This document shows, piece by piece, positions 52,948 through 61,442 of a DNA stretch of 64,000 nt (its first letter is position 1; every line of letters starts with the position of its first letter). The notes under the pieces are model-generated. The model was not told where the DNA came from and ran no database searches. It saw only the letters and a list, made by a program, of their open reading frames with translations. The DNA is taken from positions 496,001 through 560,000 of the forward strand of contig NZ_CP146963.1 of the NCBI RefSeq assembly GCF_037113525.1. The letters are read 5' to 3'. A program made the position numbers and the translations under genes. This DNA comes from Butyrivibrio fibrisolvens. Its GTDB lineage: Bacteria > Bacillota > Clostridia > Lachnospirales > Lachnospiraceae.

Positions 52948-53532
52948 ATGTTAGATAACTTAATCATAAGAGCAGAAGAACCTGCTGATTACAAAAATAC
53001 AGAACTAATGGCTATGCGCAGCTTTTTTAACAAATATGGACCTGCGGCTGATGAACAGGGTAACAGCTTTGACGCATTAATGGTTCTTCCACTTAATAAT
53101 GACTTTTCAAATATCAAAGGAAAACTCATTGAGAGCAAGGACTTTGAAAAGCTTGAAGACAAAGAAAGACTTGCAAAGATCAATGAAGAGTTTCCTAAAT
53201 ACCGCGTAGTTAAAGTACAGGAAGGTTTTATGCAGATTTTTGAACAGCACCTTGGAGTTGTTGAAGCAGTAGAAGATGACACCTATATGGTTCGCTATTG
53301 GGAGCTTTTGATACCTGCAAAGCTGTCTGAGAACCTGGGAGGAAAACCAGAAGCCGGAAGCGATGTGCAGTTTATGTGGAATCATAAGGGAGAGTCTCAG
53401 ATTACTAAGGTGTGTGAACTACTCCGACTTAATGCTACGCATTTGAAGTCGGAGCTTCCTGCTTCAACCACTACTGCATTGGCTACGATGATACGCAACT
53501 CAATGTCTTGCACAATGTCCACAGGCGTATAA
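52948..53532 (+). pseudogene. GNAT-like gene, chimeric and cut by IS200/IS605
   Basis: 194 residues from the ATG with GGAGG eight bases before it. The first about 32 (MLDNLIIRAEEPADYKNTEL ... FFNKYGP) look like the start of a GNAT acetyltransferase. The next about 120 (from AADEQGNSFDAL) I do not recognise and they lack an acetyl-CoA motif. From about residue 155 (base 53412) the frame runs into the right end of the IS200/IS605 element, so the native 3' end is lost. Probably non-functional. Confidence 0.6.
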
Positions 53533-53568
53533 GTTAGGGCTATTCCATCCCTACTGTATATTTAATTT
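53412..53568 (-). ncRNA. Predicted TnpB guide (omega/reRNA) scaffold
   Basis: TnpB nucleases use an RNA made from the 3' end of the tnpB transcript through the right end of the element, ending at the hairpin described. This stretch holds that hairpin, and host sequence beyond 53412 would act as guide. Predicted from position and hairpin only. Confidence 0.5.
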
Positions 53569-54714
53569 TTAAGCTACTGCAAAAGATTCGTTTAGTATAC
53601 GTAATCCCTCACGTAAGATATTAATAGCAGCGTTCTGGTCACGGCTTATTGTAAGACCGCAATCACATTTCATTGTGCGAATTGTGAGATTTTTCATCTC
53701 AGGATGTATCTTTCCACAACAATGACATATCTGTGATGATGGAAACCACTTATCTACTTTTACAAGATATTTGTTTCTTTCTGATAACTTATATTCAAGC
53801 ATTGACAGAAACATACCGTATCCATTATCAAGAGTAGCTTTGCCATTACCAAAACCTTTATTTGACATAGATTTCATGTTCAGAGATTCTACGCATACAA
53901 CATCGTACTGATTGGCTATCTCAGTAGATATTTTATGCAGATTATCTAATCTCTGATTAGCGATATGTCTATGTATTTTGTTTACTTTACGGAGTTGCTT
54001 TAGGTAATTATTGGATTTGATTTCATGCTTTTTAGAGCCTTGCATACGTGACAGCCTACGTTGTGATTTAGCAAGCTTATCATGGCTTTCACGATAGTAT
54101 TTGTGATTTGTACCAACGTTACCATTATTATCTACATACAAACCGTCAGAAGCATAATCTAGACCAATACAGTTATTCGTGTCTGCTACATAGGTATTTA
54201 TACTATCTGCAATCTCAAACAATACGGAAATATAGAACTTTCCATCAGATTCCTGTGATACAGTAGCTGATTTGACTATCCAGCTATCATTAGGCTTACG
54301 ATGGATAACTGTCTTCACATGACCGATTTTAGGGAGTCTAATGCTGTTATCAGTAATGGCAACAGTACCATGCTGATTGTTTGTAGTATATGACTTACGG
54401 CTGCGTTTTGCAGATTTGAATTTAGGAAATCCGTTGTTTTTCTTACGGGATTTGCTAAAGCGGTTCTTGAAAGCGCTTTGTAAGTTTAGTTGTACATTCG
54501 CTAAAGCAAGACTGTCTACTTCCTTGAGATATAGATAATCCTTTTTGTATTTGGCAGGTGTTACAGTAACAAACTTACCTGTAGACTTGTAGCTCTCAAT
54601 TTTATCGGAAAGCATAAGATTATAGAACTTGCGGCAACAGCCGAAGGTCTTGGCAAACATAACACTTTGTTCAGTTGTAGGATATGCTCTATACTTAATG
54701 GCTCTGTTTGTCAT
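53569..54714 (-). CDS. tnpB: TnpB RNA-guided DNA endonuclease (IS200/IS605)
   Basis: 381 residues. The RuvC-type active site looks complete: D186 (CIGLDYASDG), E276 (CVESLNMKSM), D359 (ISRDQNAAIN). A zinc finger is formed by C330/C333 and C350/C352. The N terminus (KYRAYPTTEQSVMFAKTFGC) is typical. It overlaps tnpA by 20 bp. TnpB cuts the empty donor site and helps keep the element; it is not needed for transposition. Confidence 0.95.
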   Translation of the reverse strand: MTNRAIKYRAYPTTEQSVMFAKTFGCCRKFYNLMLSDKIESYKSTGKFVTVTPAKYKKDYLYLKEVDSLALANVQLNLQSAFKNRFSKSRKKNNGFPKFKSAKRSRKSYTTNNQHGTVAITDNSIRLPKIGHVKTVIHRKPNDSWIVKSATVSQESDGKFYISVLFEIADSINTYVADTNNCIGLDYASDGLYVDNNGNVGTNHKYYRESHDKLAKSQRRLSRMQGSKKHEIKSNNYLKQLRKVNKIHRHIANQRLDNLHKISTEIANQYDVVCVESLNMKSMSNKGFGNGKATLDNGYGMFLSMLEYKLSERNKYLVKVDKWFPSSQICHCCGKIHPEMKNLTIRTMKCDCGLTISRDQNAAINILREGLRILNESFAVA

Positions 54715-55111
54715 CTTTCTTACCTTGGGATTGTATATATTGCTTGATAATATCTACGGTAGCCCCGCCTGTGGTCAGCAGACAAAAACTCTGTGACCAG
54801 AACATCTCTTTCCAAAGAGATTTACGTATCTGAGGAAACTCTTTCTTGATAAGTCTGCTGCTTGCAGATTTATACGCATTAATAAATTTACTTATCTCTG
54901 TGTTAGGTTGTCCTCGGAATAGGATATGTACATGGTCAATATCATGATTCCATTCCTCTAACGTAATGTTATACGTAGGGGCAATCTTCTCAAATATTTC
55001 TTTGAGACGGCTTGAGATTTTGTCATCTATCACCTTGTTGCGGAACTTTACGCACATGATAAGGTGATAACGCATCATGAACACTGAATGATTATTATTA
55101 TCTAATTTCAT
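54695..55111 (-). CDS. tnpA: TnpA Y1 transposase (IS200/IS605)
   Basis: 138 residues, normal length. The HUH motif is H60-V-H62 (IDHVHILF) and the catalytic tyrosine is Y125 (IIKQYIQSQG). It nicks and joins single-stranded ends at the hairpins. Complete, hence probably active. Confidence 0.95.
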   Translation of the reverse strand: MKLDNNNHSVFMMRYHLIMCVKFRNKVIDDKISSRLKEIFEKIAPTYNITLEEWNHDIDHVHILFRGQPNTEISKFINAYKSASSRLIKKEFPQIRKSLWKEMFWSQSFCLLTTGGATVDIIKQYIQSQGKKDDKQSH

Positions 55112-55252
55112 AATTATTATAGCCTTTATTATATATACGACTGATTTACAATTAGATTATAATATCATCAGATACAAAAGTCAAGAAACGCCGTGTTTAT
55201 CGCAATTCATCCCGCTACCTATAGAGGTGGGGGATTTCTTGCTCACGGCGTG

Positions 55253-56599
55253 TTAAAATAATACTTCATCTACGATAAAATCTTCACTCTGGTCCTTTTC
55301 AAGAAACATAACCATGTAGATTGGAAGATATGTAATTTTTTTATCATGCTTAATATTGCAGTCAGCAAAGACAAAAGCTTCCTGCATCTCATATTGGTGA
55401 TTAGCAACGCAATTGCTGATTGCAGAATGAACGGTGTAATCCTTACCACTTTTTACCTCTATTGGGTAGATGCTGCCTTTGTACTCAATTACAAAATCTA
55501 ATTCTCCCAATCTGTTGGAATTGTAATAGTATAGTGAAAATCCTTTACTTCGCAGTTCCTGAGCAACAGCATTTTCAAATATCCCGCCGGCATTCATGTT
55601 GGGATTTTTGATTATAAGCATACGCTTGGTATCCATTCCATAAATAGATGTAAGCATTCCGACGTCAGACAAATATAGTTTGAAGAGACTTTGCTTTTCG
55701 CTGGATTTAAGAGGCTTTCTCGGTTCGGTGGCATTATAAACAGAATATGCTACACCTGCATTATTCAGCCACAAAAAAGAGCTTTGTACTCTTTCGAAAT
55801 GCAATCCCTTTTTGATGTCAGAAACAATATATCTACGGTTTTGTTTAAGTAGCTCAGCCGGAATCAGATCATAAACATTTATGAGCTGAAGGCGCTTATC
55901 TTCGGCCTCGTATTTTGTAAAATCCATTTTATAAAGCTCAGCTATATCCTTGTGAATTTTTAAAACGGCATTAATATTATGTGTCTCGGCAAAAGTACTA
56001 ACAGCGTCCGGCATACCACCAACAGCCAAATACTGTAAAAAAAGCGTCATTAACTTTTCATGAATTGAATCCATGACAGGGGTTCTGTCTTCAAACGATT
56101 TTTTTAAATGAGCCATTACATTTTCAGTTATATTTGTTATCTGCAAAAACTCCTGAAAATCCAAAGGAAACATCTCATGTGTAGTTAAATATCCAACAGG
56201 CGCAGATTCAAGATTAGTAAGTTCCACACCAAGGAGCGAACCGCTAAGTATATATTTGAAACTACCCTCATCCACTAAGAACTTGATTCTGGTGACCATC
56301 TCCTTACATTTCTGAACTTCATCAATAAAAATAACAGTCTCCCCCTTGATCAGAGGCATATCATTAATTGTAGACAAACCCATAATCAGCTCATCCACAT
56401 TTTTGACATTCATAAGAATATCGATAGCTTCAGGGGAGTCAATCAGATTCACCTCATAGTAATTGTTTCCAAGTTCCTTCAGTGTACTCCTGATGACATA
56501 TGTCTTTCCTACCTGACGGGCTCCTTTTATAAGTAAAGCCTTTTTATCACCTGAAAACCAATCTTTGATTACCTGACTTGTTTTTCGCTTAAGTTCCAT
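55253..56599 (-). CDS. AAA ATPase with DUF4143 domain (second copy)
   Basis: 448 residues: Walker A GARQVGKT (about 27-34), Walker B VIFIDEVQKC (about 92-101), and a DUF4143 part with the nuclease-like ELDFVIEYKG ... IEVKSG. Same architecture as 43804-45120 but clearly diverged, so not a recent copy. The ATG at 56599 has AGGAG nine bases upstream; the longer frame from 56653 is not used. The IS200/IS605 left end abuts its stop. Its promoter region has a separate repeat array. Confidence 0.92.
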   Translation of the reverse strand: MELKRKTSQVIKDWFSGDKKALLIKGARQVGKTYVIRSTLKELGNNYYEVNLIDSPEAIDILMNVKNVDELIMGLSTINDMPLIKGETVIFIDEVQKCKEMVTRIKFLVDEGSFKYILSGSLLGVELTNLESAPVGYLTTHEMFPLDFQEFLQITNITENVMAHLKKSFEDRTPVMDSIHEKLMTLFLQYLAVGGMPDAVSTFAETHNINAVLKIHKDIAELYKMDFTKYEAEDKRLQLINVYDLIPAELLKQNRRYIVSDIKKGLHFERVQSSFLWLNNAGVAYSVYNATEPRKPLKSSEKQSLFKLYLSDVGMLTSIYGMDTKRMLIIKNPNMNAGGIFENAVAQELRSKGFSLYYYNSNRLGELDFVIEYKGSIYPIEVKSGKDYTVHSAISNCVANHQYEMQEAFVFADCNIKHDKKITYLPIYMVMFLEKDQSEDFIVDEVLF

Positions 56600-56635
56600 G
56601 ATTGCTACTCCTTTAAGCCAATAGTAAACCTTTTC

Positions 56636-56721
56636 TGTCAAAAATACAATCAAAAATCAAGCAAAAATGTCAAAAATATTGTCAAAAAAACAGATAGTTT
56701 TAGACCTGTTTTGTCAAAAAT
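56636..56721 (-). promoter_or_regulatory. Direct-repeat array before the second DUF4143 gene
   Basis: TGTCAAAAAT (plus-strand reading) or a one-base variant starts at 56636, 56668, 56680 and 56712, with a weaker copy at 56648. Starts are 32 bp apart in two pairs (56636/56668 and 56680/56712) and 12 bp apart within (36/48, 68/80). On the minus strand each is TTTTTGACA, so several can act as -35 boxes. Confidence 0.6.
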
Positions 56722-56751
56722 ACAAAAAATAGTGTGAGCATACGATTTAAA

Positions 56752-56779
56752 AAAGAGATGATCATGTGATCATCTCTTT
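56752..56779. terminator. Terminator-like hairpin downstream of the tRNA scar
   Basis: AAAGAGATGATCA pairs perfectly with TGATCATCTCTTT with a two-base loop; T-run follows on the minus strand. Confidence 0.8.
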
Positions 56780-56781
56780 AC

Positions 56782-56797
56782 GCGAGCGATAGACGGG
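56782..56797 (-). repeat. Third partial copy of the tRNA-Gly 3' end
   Basis: GCGAGCGATAGACGGG is identical to 56937-56952. It is followed by a GC-rich block and not by a tRNA body. Confidence 0.65.
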
Positions 56798-56893
56798 TCG
56801 CACGAGGTCCGGGGGACCTCGGTCCTGCGACGACCGGAGCGAAGCGGAGATACGAATCCTGCACCGCGTGTGAGCGGCTCCTCTGCCGCTCAC
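56797..56893 (-). other. GC-rich, highly structured block
   Basis: GC content stands out from all surroundings. Two stems: GTCGCA-CGAGGTCC with GGACCTCG-(GTCC)-TGCGAC (56797-56831) and GTGAGCGGC with GCCGCTCAC (56870-56893). It could be a structured RNA or remnant of a second tRNA-associated unit. Confidence 0.5.
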
Positions 56894-56898
56894 TAAAA

Positions 56899-56930
56899 CA
56901 AAAAGCACATCCTTTAGGATGTGCTTTTTG
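56899..56930 (-). terminator. Terminator of tRNA-Gly
   Basis: CAAAAAGCACATCC (56899-56912) pairs perfectly with its complement (56917-56930); T-rich after on the minus strand. Confidence 0.9.
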
Positions 56931-56939
56931 TTTTATGCG

Positions 56940-57012
56940 AGCGATAGACGGGGCTCGAACCCGCGGTCTCGACCTTGGCAAGGTCGCGCGTTACCAACTA
57001 CGCCACTATCGC
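56940..57012 (-). tRNA. tRNA-Gly (anticodon GCC)
   Basis: Cloverleaf is complete on the minus strand: acceptor GCGATAG/CTATCGC, D stem GCGT/ACGC, anticodon stem CGACC/GGTCG around loop TTGCCAA, T loop TTCGAGC, discriminator T (normal for Gly). CCA is not encoded. A perfect -35 (TTGACA) and TAATAT -10 lie upstream. Confidence 0.97.
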
Positions 57013-57056
57013 ATTTATTCAGTTTGTCGCTTGCGCATCCCGCAGCGACAAGAAGT

Positions 57057-57085
57057 ATATTACCTCAATATCATCTTAGTGTCAA
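57057..57085 (-). promoter_or_regulatory. Promoter of tRNA-Gly
   Basis: On the minus strand TTGACA (57085-57080) and TAATAT (57062-57057) are 17 bp apart, 45 bp before the tRNA. Confidence 0.75.
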
Positions 57086-57154
57086 CATCAAATTTCAAAA
57101 AATCTGATATTTTTTCTGATAATGTTTATAAACTATAGAGCTTGCGTGCACTGA

Positions 57155-57973
57155 TCAAAACTTATGATGCTTAAATGCCATCATCATTTCAGCTGTAAGG
57201 CTTACGTGCTCTGTATCTTCTTCAAGTTCATCGCGGCCTATCCACTCGGCGGTCTTAAGTTCGCTTTCATCCATGGTTATGGTACTGTCGCCGTCAAGCT
57301 CGCAGTGGAATCCAAGAAGGAGATCTGATTCAAATCCCCAGGGCTGGCTCTTATAATACCTGACGTTCTTGACCTTTAGGCCTACTTCTTCCATGACTTC
57401 TCTTGCTACAGTTTCTTCTGCAGTCTCGCCTATTTCGCAAAAGCCTGCAATAAGGGCAAGCCCCTTGTATTCTCTGCCGGCATATCTTGTGACTACGATC
57501 TTGTCGCCATCTGTCAAAGCTATGATGACTGCAGGAGAGATGCGAGGATATATAATGTTGCCGCAGGAAGGACACTTGAGGGCGCGTTCTTTGTTATAGA
57601 TAATAGTCTTTGCACCGCATCTTCCGCAGAAGCGGTTATTCATATACCAGGTGTGAAGATGATAAGCTGTCATACCTGCAAAGGCAAGGAGTTTGTTGTC
57701 TGTGCGTCTTAGGTTCCTTATGCTTTCGTAGCGGAAGCCTTCAGGCTCTATCTCTTCATCTCCAAGATACAGATAGTTAAATTTATTGTTGATACTAAAA
57801 AGAAACTGGAGTTTATCGTCTCCGATATCTGATACCTTGGGGCAGGTGATGCTATCATCCTCATCTTTAACAAGGATCTCTCTTCCTTTGAAGATAAAGA
57901 CGTAGTCGCCCTCCTGCGGCTTTCTGTTACTATATTCATTGTGGAAAACAGATGGTGCGATATCCTGGATCAT
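57155..57973 (-). CDS. nudC: NAD+ diphosphatase (NADH pyrophosphatase), Nudix
   Basis: 272 residues. It hydrolyses NAD(H) and can remove NAD caps from RNA. A zinc ribbon uses C116/C119 and C134/C137 (RFCGRCG ... KCPSCG), the Nudix box lies at 177-199 (GFCEIGET ... REVMEEVGL) and the NudC-specific SQPW motif at 209-212. Complete; AGGA-type site upstream. Confidence 0.94.
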   Translation of the reverse strand: MIQDIAPSVFHNEYSNRKPQEGDYVFIFKGREILVKDEDDSITCPKVSDIGDDKLQFLFSINNKFNYLYLGDEEIEPEGFRYESIRNLRRTDNKLLAFAGMTAYHLHTWYMNNRFCGRCGAKTIIYNKERALKCPSCGNIIYPRISPAVIIALTDGDKIVVTRYAGREYKGLALIAGFCEIGETAEETVAREVMEEVGLKVKNVRYYKSQPWGFESDLLLGFHCELDGDSTITMDESELKTAEWIGRDELEEDTEHVSLTAEMMMAFKHHKF

Positions 57974-58087
57974 GATAATCCTCCATAGAGCTTCAAATTT
58001 ACTTTTGACATCTACAACATTATAATGCTATTAGAATAAGCACTAAGCAATTATTCTTTTGTCCAATATAGCACAGAAAGGTTTTTT

Positions 58088-59392
58088 ATGAGTAATATTT
58101 TTTCCATATCAGATGCAAAGGTTATTTTGAAAAAAGGCGAGGGTCGTACTATAAAGGCAGGTGGCCTTTGGGTATTTGATAATGAGATAGCAAGGATCAC
58201 AGGAGAGTATGAAAATGGTGATATCGTAGAAGTTCACGATTTTGATGACTTCTTCCTGGGATACGGTTTTATAAATAATGTTTCAAAGATCAGAGTCCGT
58301 CTTATGTCAAGAAAGAAGGACAATAAGGTTGATGAAAGCCTTATCAGAACAAGGGTTGCGAATGCCTGGAAATACAGAAAAGATATCTATGGATTTGAAG
58401 ATGGCCTCTTCAGATATGAAGGAGTAACTTCTGATTCATGCCGTCTTATATTCGGTGAGGCGGATTTTCTTCCTGGCATAACTATAGATAAATTCAACGA
58501 TTGTCTGGTAATCGAGTCTCTTGCACTTGGAACTGACAAGATGAAAGAGCTTATCATAGATATATGCAAAGAAGTTCTTCAAAAGGACGGTATCACTATA
58601 AGAGGAGTATATGAAAGAAGTGATGCCAAGGTTCGTGAGCTTGAAGGTCTTGAGCGTGTTAAAGGCTTCATAGGTGCAGAGTTTGATACCAATGTTCCTA
58701 TAATTGAAAATGACGTTAAATATATTGTTGATGTTAAAGATGGACAGAAGACAGGTTTCTTCCTTGATCAGAAGCTTAATCGTATGTCAATAAGACCTAT
58801 ATGCAGAAATGCCAAGGTTTTGGACTGCTTCACACATACAGGATCATTTGGTCTTAACGCCATGGCAGGTGGTGCTAAGTCTGTTCTTTCTGTTGATGCA
58901 TCTGACCTTGCAATAGATCAGGCTATGGAGAATGCAAGGCTTAACGGTTTTACTGCTAAGAAATTTGAAGATGGTTCCCTTCCTGACGAGGATGCTGATA
59001 AGAACGTTGTAGGGTATAAGTGCGCAGATATATTTGAGCTTCTCCCTGCGCTTGAAGCTTCCAAAGAATCTTACGATGTTGTGATCCTTGATCCGCCTGC
59101 ATTTACAAAGTCACGTGCATCTATCAAAAAGGCTGTAACAGGCTATCGTGAGATCAACATAAGAGGTATGCGCCTTGTACGAAATGGCGGATATCTTGCA
59201 ACATGTTCCTGCTCACACTTTATGGATGAAGACCTCTTCCTTAAGACTATTAAGGAAGCTGCCAAGGATGCTCATAAGCGCCTTCGCCAGATAGAGTTCC
59301 GCCAGCAGGGCCCTGATCATCCGATCCTTTGGGCTAATGACACATCTTATTATCTGAAGTTTGTCATCTTTCAGGTGGTTGATGAAATATAA
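58088..59392 (+). CDS. rlmI: RlmI-type 23S rRNA (cytosine-C5) methyltransferase
   Basis: 434 residues: PUA domain (about 10-90, LKKGEGRTIKAGGLWVFDNE), a linker domain and a Rossmann SAM-dependent methyltransferase (VLDCFTHTGSFGLNAMAGGA near 240; VVILDPPAFTKSR near 333; the cysteine motif ATCSCSHFM near 375). RlmI methylates C1962 in E. coli 23S rRNA; the exact position here is inferred. Followed by a terminator. Confidence 0.88.
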   Translation: MSNIFSISDAKVILKKGEGRTIKAGGLWVFDNEIARITGEYENGDIVEVHDFDDFFLGYGFINNVSKIRVRLMSRKKDNKVDESLIRTRVANAWKYRKDIYGFEDGLFRYEGVTSDSCRLIFGEADFLPGITIDKFNDCLVIESLALGTDKMKELIIDICKEVLQKDGITIRGVYERSDAKVRELEGLERVKGFIGAEFDTNVPIIENDVKYIVDVKDGQKTGFFLDQKLNRMSIRPICRNAKVLDCFTHTGSFGLNAMAGGAKSVLSVDASDLAIDQAMENARLNGFTAKKFEDGSLPDEDADKNVVGYKCADIFELLPALEASKESYDVVILDPPAFTKSRASIKKAVTGYREINIRGMRLVRNGGYLATCSCSHFMDEDLFLKTIKEAAKDAHKRLRQIEFRQQGPDHPILWANDTSYYLKFVIFQVVDEI

Positions 59393-59398
59393 TCCGAT

Positions 59399-59431
59399 AT
59401 CTCACGCAGTGCAAATTGCGTGAGATTTTTT
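59399..59431 (+). terminator. Terminator after rlmI
   Basis: ATCTCACGCA (59399-59408) pairs with TGCGTGAGAT (59417-59426), then T5. Confidence 0.9.
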
Positions 59432-59589
59432 ATTCTGATATTTTCTACATGCAATATTCCAATTGTCGAAAAAATTCTTTTCACATAAGAAAAAATTTCA
59501 AAAACCCAGAAATACAGTGAAATCAAGGTCTTGTGCTCTATTGATTAAACGCGTCTAAGCAAAAACACTTTAAAGCGTAAAAGTTTTTG

Positions 59590-59619
59590 TTGACATCCGC
59601 ATATTTATGCGCTTAGTAT
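59590..59619 (+). promoter_or_regulatory. Promoter of oppA
   Basis: TTGACA (59590-59595), 18-bp spacer, TAGTAT (59614-59619). The spacer contains the inverted repeat GCATA/TATGC. Confidence 0.6.
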
Positions 59620-59671
59620 GTTTATAAATCACAGATTGTATACATGTATATAACACTAAAGGAGGATGATT

Positions 59672-61369
59672 ATGAAGAAGAAGTTATTGTCAGTCATGCT
59701 GGCGTCAACCCTTGCGCTTAGCGTGATTGGATGCGGAAGTTCTGCTGTAAACGGAGTGTCAGATACAGAAAATACAACCGAGGACAATTCTGGTTCAACT
59801 CCAAATGGCGGTGCAAACAGTTCATCAGATCTTAATATCATGCTTGAAACACCTGTTGAATCACTTGATCCTCAGCAGGCAACAGATGGTACATCATTCG
59901 AAGTTATCGCAGATTATACAGATGGTCTTATGCAGATGGATGCAGACGGACAGGCTGTTAATGCTATTGCTGAGAGCGTAGATGTATCTGAAGATGGTCT
60001 TACATACACATTCCACCTTAGAAACGATGCTAACTGGAGCAACGGAGAAGCTGTAACTGCAGCAGATTTCGTATTTGCATGGCAGAGAGCTGTAGATCCT
60101 GAAGTTGCTTCTGAGTATTCTTATATGCTCAGCGATATCGGTCAGATCGTTAATGCACAGGAGATCATTGACGGAACCAAGGACAAGTCAGAACTTGGTG
60201 TAACAGCTGTTGATGACAAGACTCTTGAAGTTAAGCTCAATGTTCCTGTTAGCTATTTCCTTAGTCTTATGTACTTCCCTACATTCTATCCTGTAAACCA
60301 GGCATTCTTTGAAAGCTGCGGAGATACATTTGCTACAAGCCCTGAGACAACACTTTCTAATGGTGCATTTGTTCTCGATGATTATCAGCCTGCAGCAACA
60401 ACTATCCACCTTACCAAGAACCCTGATTACTACGGAGCAGATTCTGTTCAGCTTGCAGGTCTTAACTATCAGGTAATCCAGGATTCACAGCAGGCTCTTA
60501 TGAGTTATCAGAGCGGCGATCTTGATACAACCCTTGTAAACGGTGAGCAGGTTGATCAGGTTAAAGATGATGCTGCATTCCAGGCAATCGGTGCAGGATA
60601 CCTCTGGTACATCAGCCCTAACATCAAGGAAGTTAAAGAGCTTCAGAACCTCAACATCCGTTACGCGTTCACAATGGCACTTAACCGTGAAGCTATCACT
60701 ACAGACGTACTTAAGGATGGTTCAGCTCCTACATATACAGCAGTTCCTATGGATTTTGCAGCAGGCCCTGACGGATCAGACTTCTCTGCAGATCAGGAGA
60801 TGTTCTCAGATGTATGTAAGTATGATGCTGATGCAGCTCTTGAGTACTGGAACAAGGGACTTGAAGAACTTGGCGTTTCAGAGATCACTATCACAATGAT
60901 CCACGATGCTGATGATGCTCCTATCAAGGTAGCTCAGGTTGTTAAGGAGCAGCTCGAGACAACACTTCCAGGTCTTACTGTTGAACTTCAGCAGATGCCT
61001 AAGAAGGAAAGAGTACAGCGTATGCAGGATGGCGACTTCGAACTTGGTCTTACACGTTGGGGTCCTGACTATGCAGATCCTATGACATACCTTGGCATGT
61101 GGGTTACTAACAATTCCAACAACTATGGTTTCTGGAGTAATTCTGAGTACGATGCTATCATCGCTGAGTGTACAACAGGTGCTACAGCTATGGATGCACA
61201 GGCTCGCTGGTCGGCACTTTACGATGCTGAGAAGATCGTAATGGACGAGGCAGTTATTTTCCCTCTCTATACACAGTGCAATGCAGAGCTTATCTCTACA
61301 AATGTTTCAGGAATTGAGTTCCATCCGGTAGCTCTTAACAGAGTTTACAAGAACGCAACTAAAAACTAA
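59672..61369 (+). CDS. oppA: Oligopeptide ABC transporter substrate-binding lipoprotein
   Basis: 565 residues: lipoprotein signal (VIGC, Cys21), acidic linker, then SBP family 5 fold with the signature LNIMLETPVESLDPQQATDG and AADFVFAWQRAVDP. ATG at 59672 has AAAGGAGG six bases before it; the ATG at 59666 abuts that site. First gene of an oppABCD operon; a partial terminator follows. Confidence 0.93.
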   Translation: MKKKLLSVMLASTLALSVIGCGSSAVNGVSDTENTTEDNSGSTPNGGANSSSDLNIMLETPVESLDPQQATDGTSFEVIADYTDGLMQMDADGQAVNAIAESVDVSEDGLTYTFHLRNDANWSNGEAVTAADFVFAWQRAVDPEVASEYSYMLSDIGQIVNAQEIIDGTKDKSELGVTAVDDKTLEVKLNVPVSYFLSLMYFPTFYPVNQAFFESCGDTFATSPETTLSNGAFVLDDYQPAATTIHLTKNPDYYGADSVQLAGLNYQVIQDSQQALMSYQSGDLDTTLVNGEQVDQVKDDAAFQAIGAGYLWYISPNIKEVKELQNLNIRYAFTMALNREAITTDVLKDGSAPTYTAVPMDFAAGPDGSDFSADQEMFSDVCKYDADAALEYWNKGLEELGVSEITITMIHDADDAPIKVAQVVKEQLETTLPGLTVELQQMPKKERVQRMQDGDFELGLTRWGPDYADPMTYLGMWVTNNSNNYGFWSNSEYDAIIAECTTGATAMDAQARWSALYDAEKIVMDEAVIFPLYTQCNAELISTNVSGIEFHPVALNRVYKNATKN

Positions 61370-61387
61370 AAACTAAAAAAATTGCTG

Positions 61388-61428
61388 CGCGAAGAAGGGT
61401 AGTGATTCATTACTTTTCTTCGCGTTTT
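61388..61428 (+). terminator. Intra-operon hairpin between oppA and oppB
   Basis: CGCGAAGAA (61388-61396) pairs with TTCTTCGCG (61416-61424), inner GTAGT/ATTAC, then T4. It probably lets oppA mRNA exceed oppBCD. Confidence 0.8.
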
Positions 61429-61442
61429 CTTTTGGGGCGGAT

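Larger units (their letters stand above)
53412..55250 (-). mobile_element. IS200/IS605-type element (tnpA, tnpB)
   Basis: The right end carries the typical subterminal hairpin (CTCCGACTT at 53420 with AAGTCGGAG at 53444) and a GTGAAC end at 53412 (TTCAC on the element strand). The left end has a hairpin zone at about 55182-55250 with ACGCCGTG/CACGGCGT arms, just past the stop of the DUF4143 gene. Both genes are full length, so the element may be active. Left boundary approximate. No target duplication, as expected. Confidence 0.88.

Noticed and set aside
56636..56721. CRISPR array
   Set aside because: Repeats are 10 bp and irregularly nested; no cas genes anywhere in the window.
56778..56981. 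67-residue minus-strand frame over the tRNA region
   Set aside because: It runs through the tRNA, its terminator and the GC-rich block; Arg/Pro/Ser-rich composition reflects GC-rich RNA sequence.
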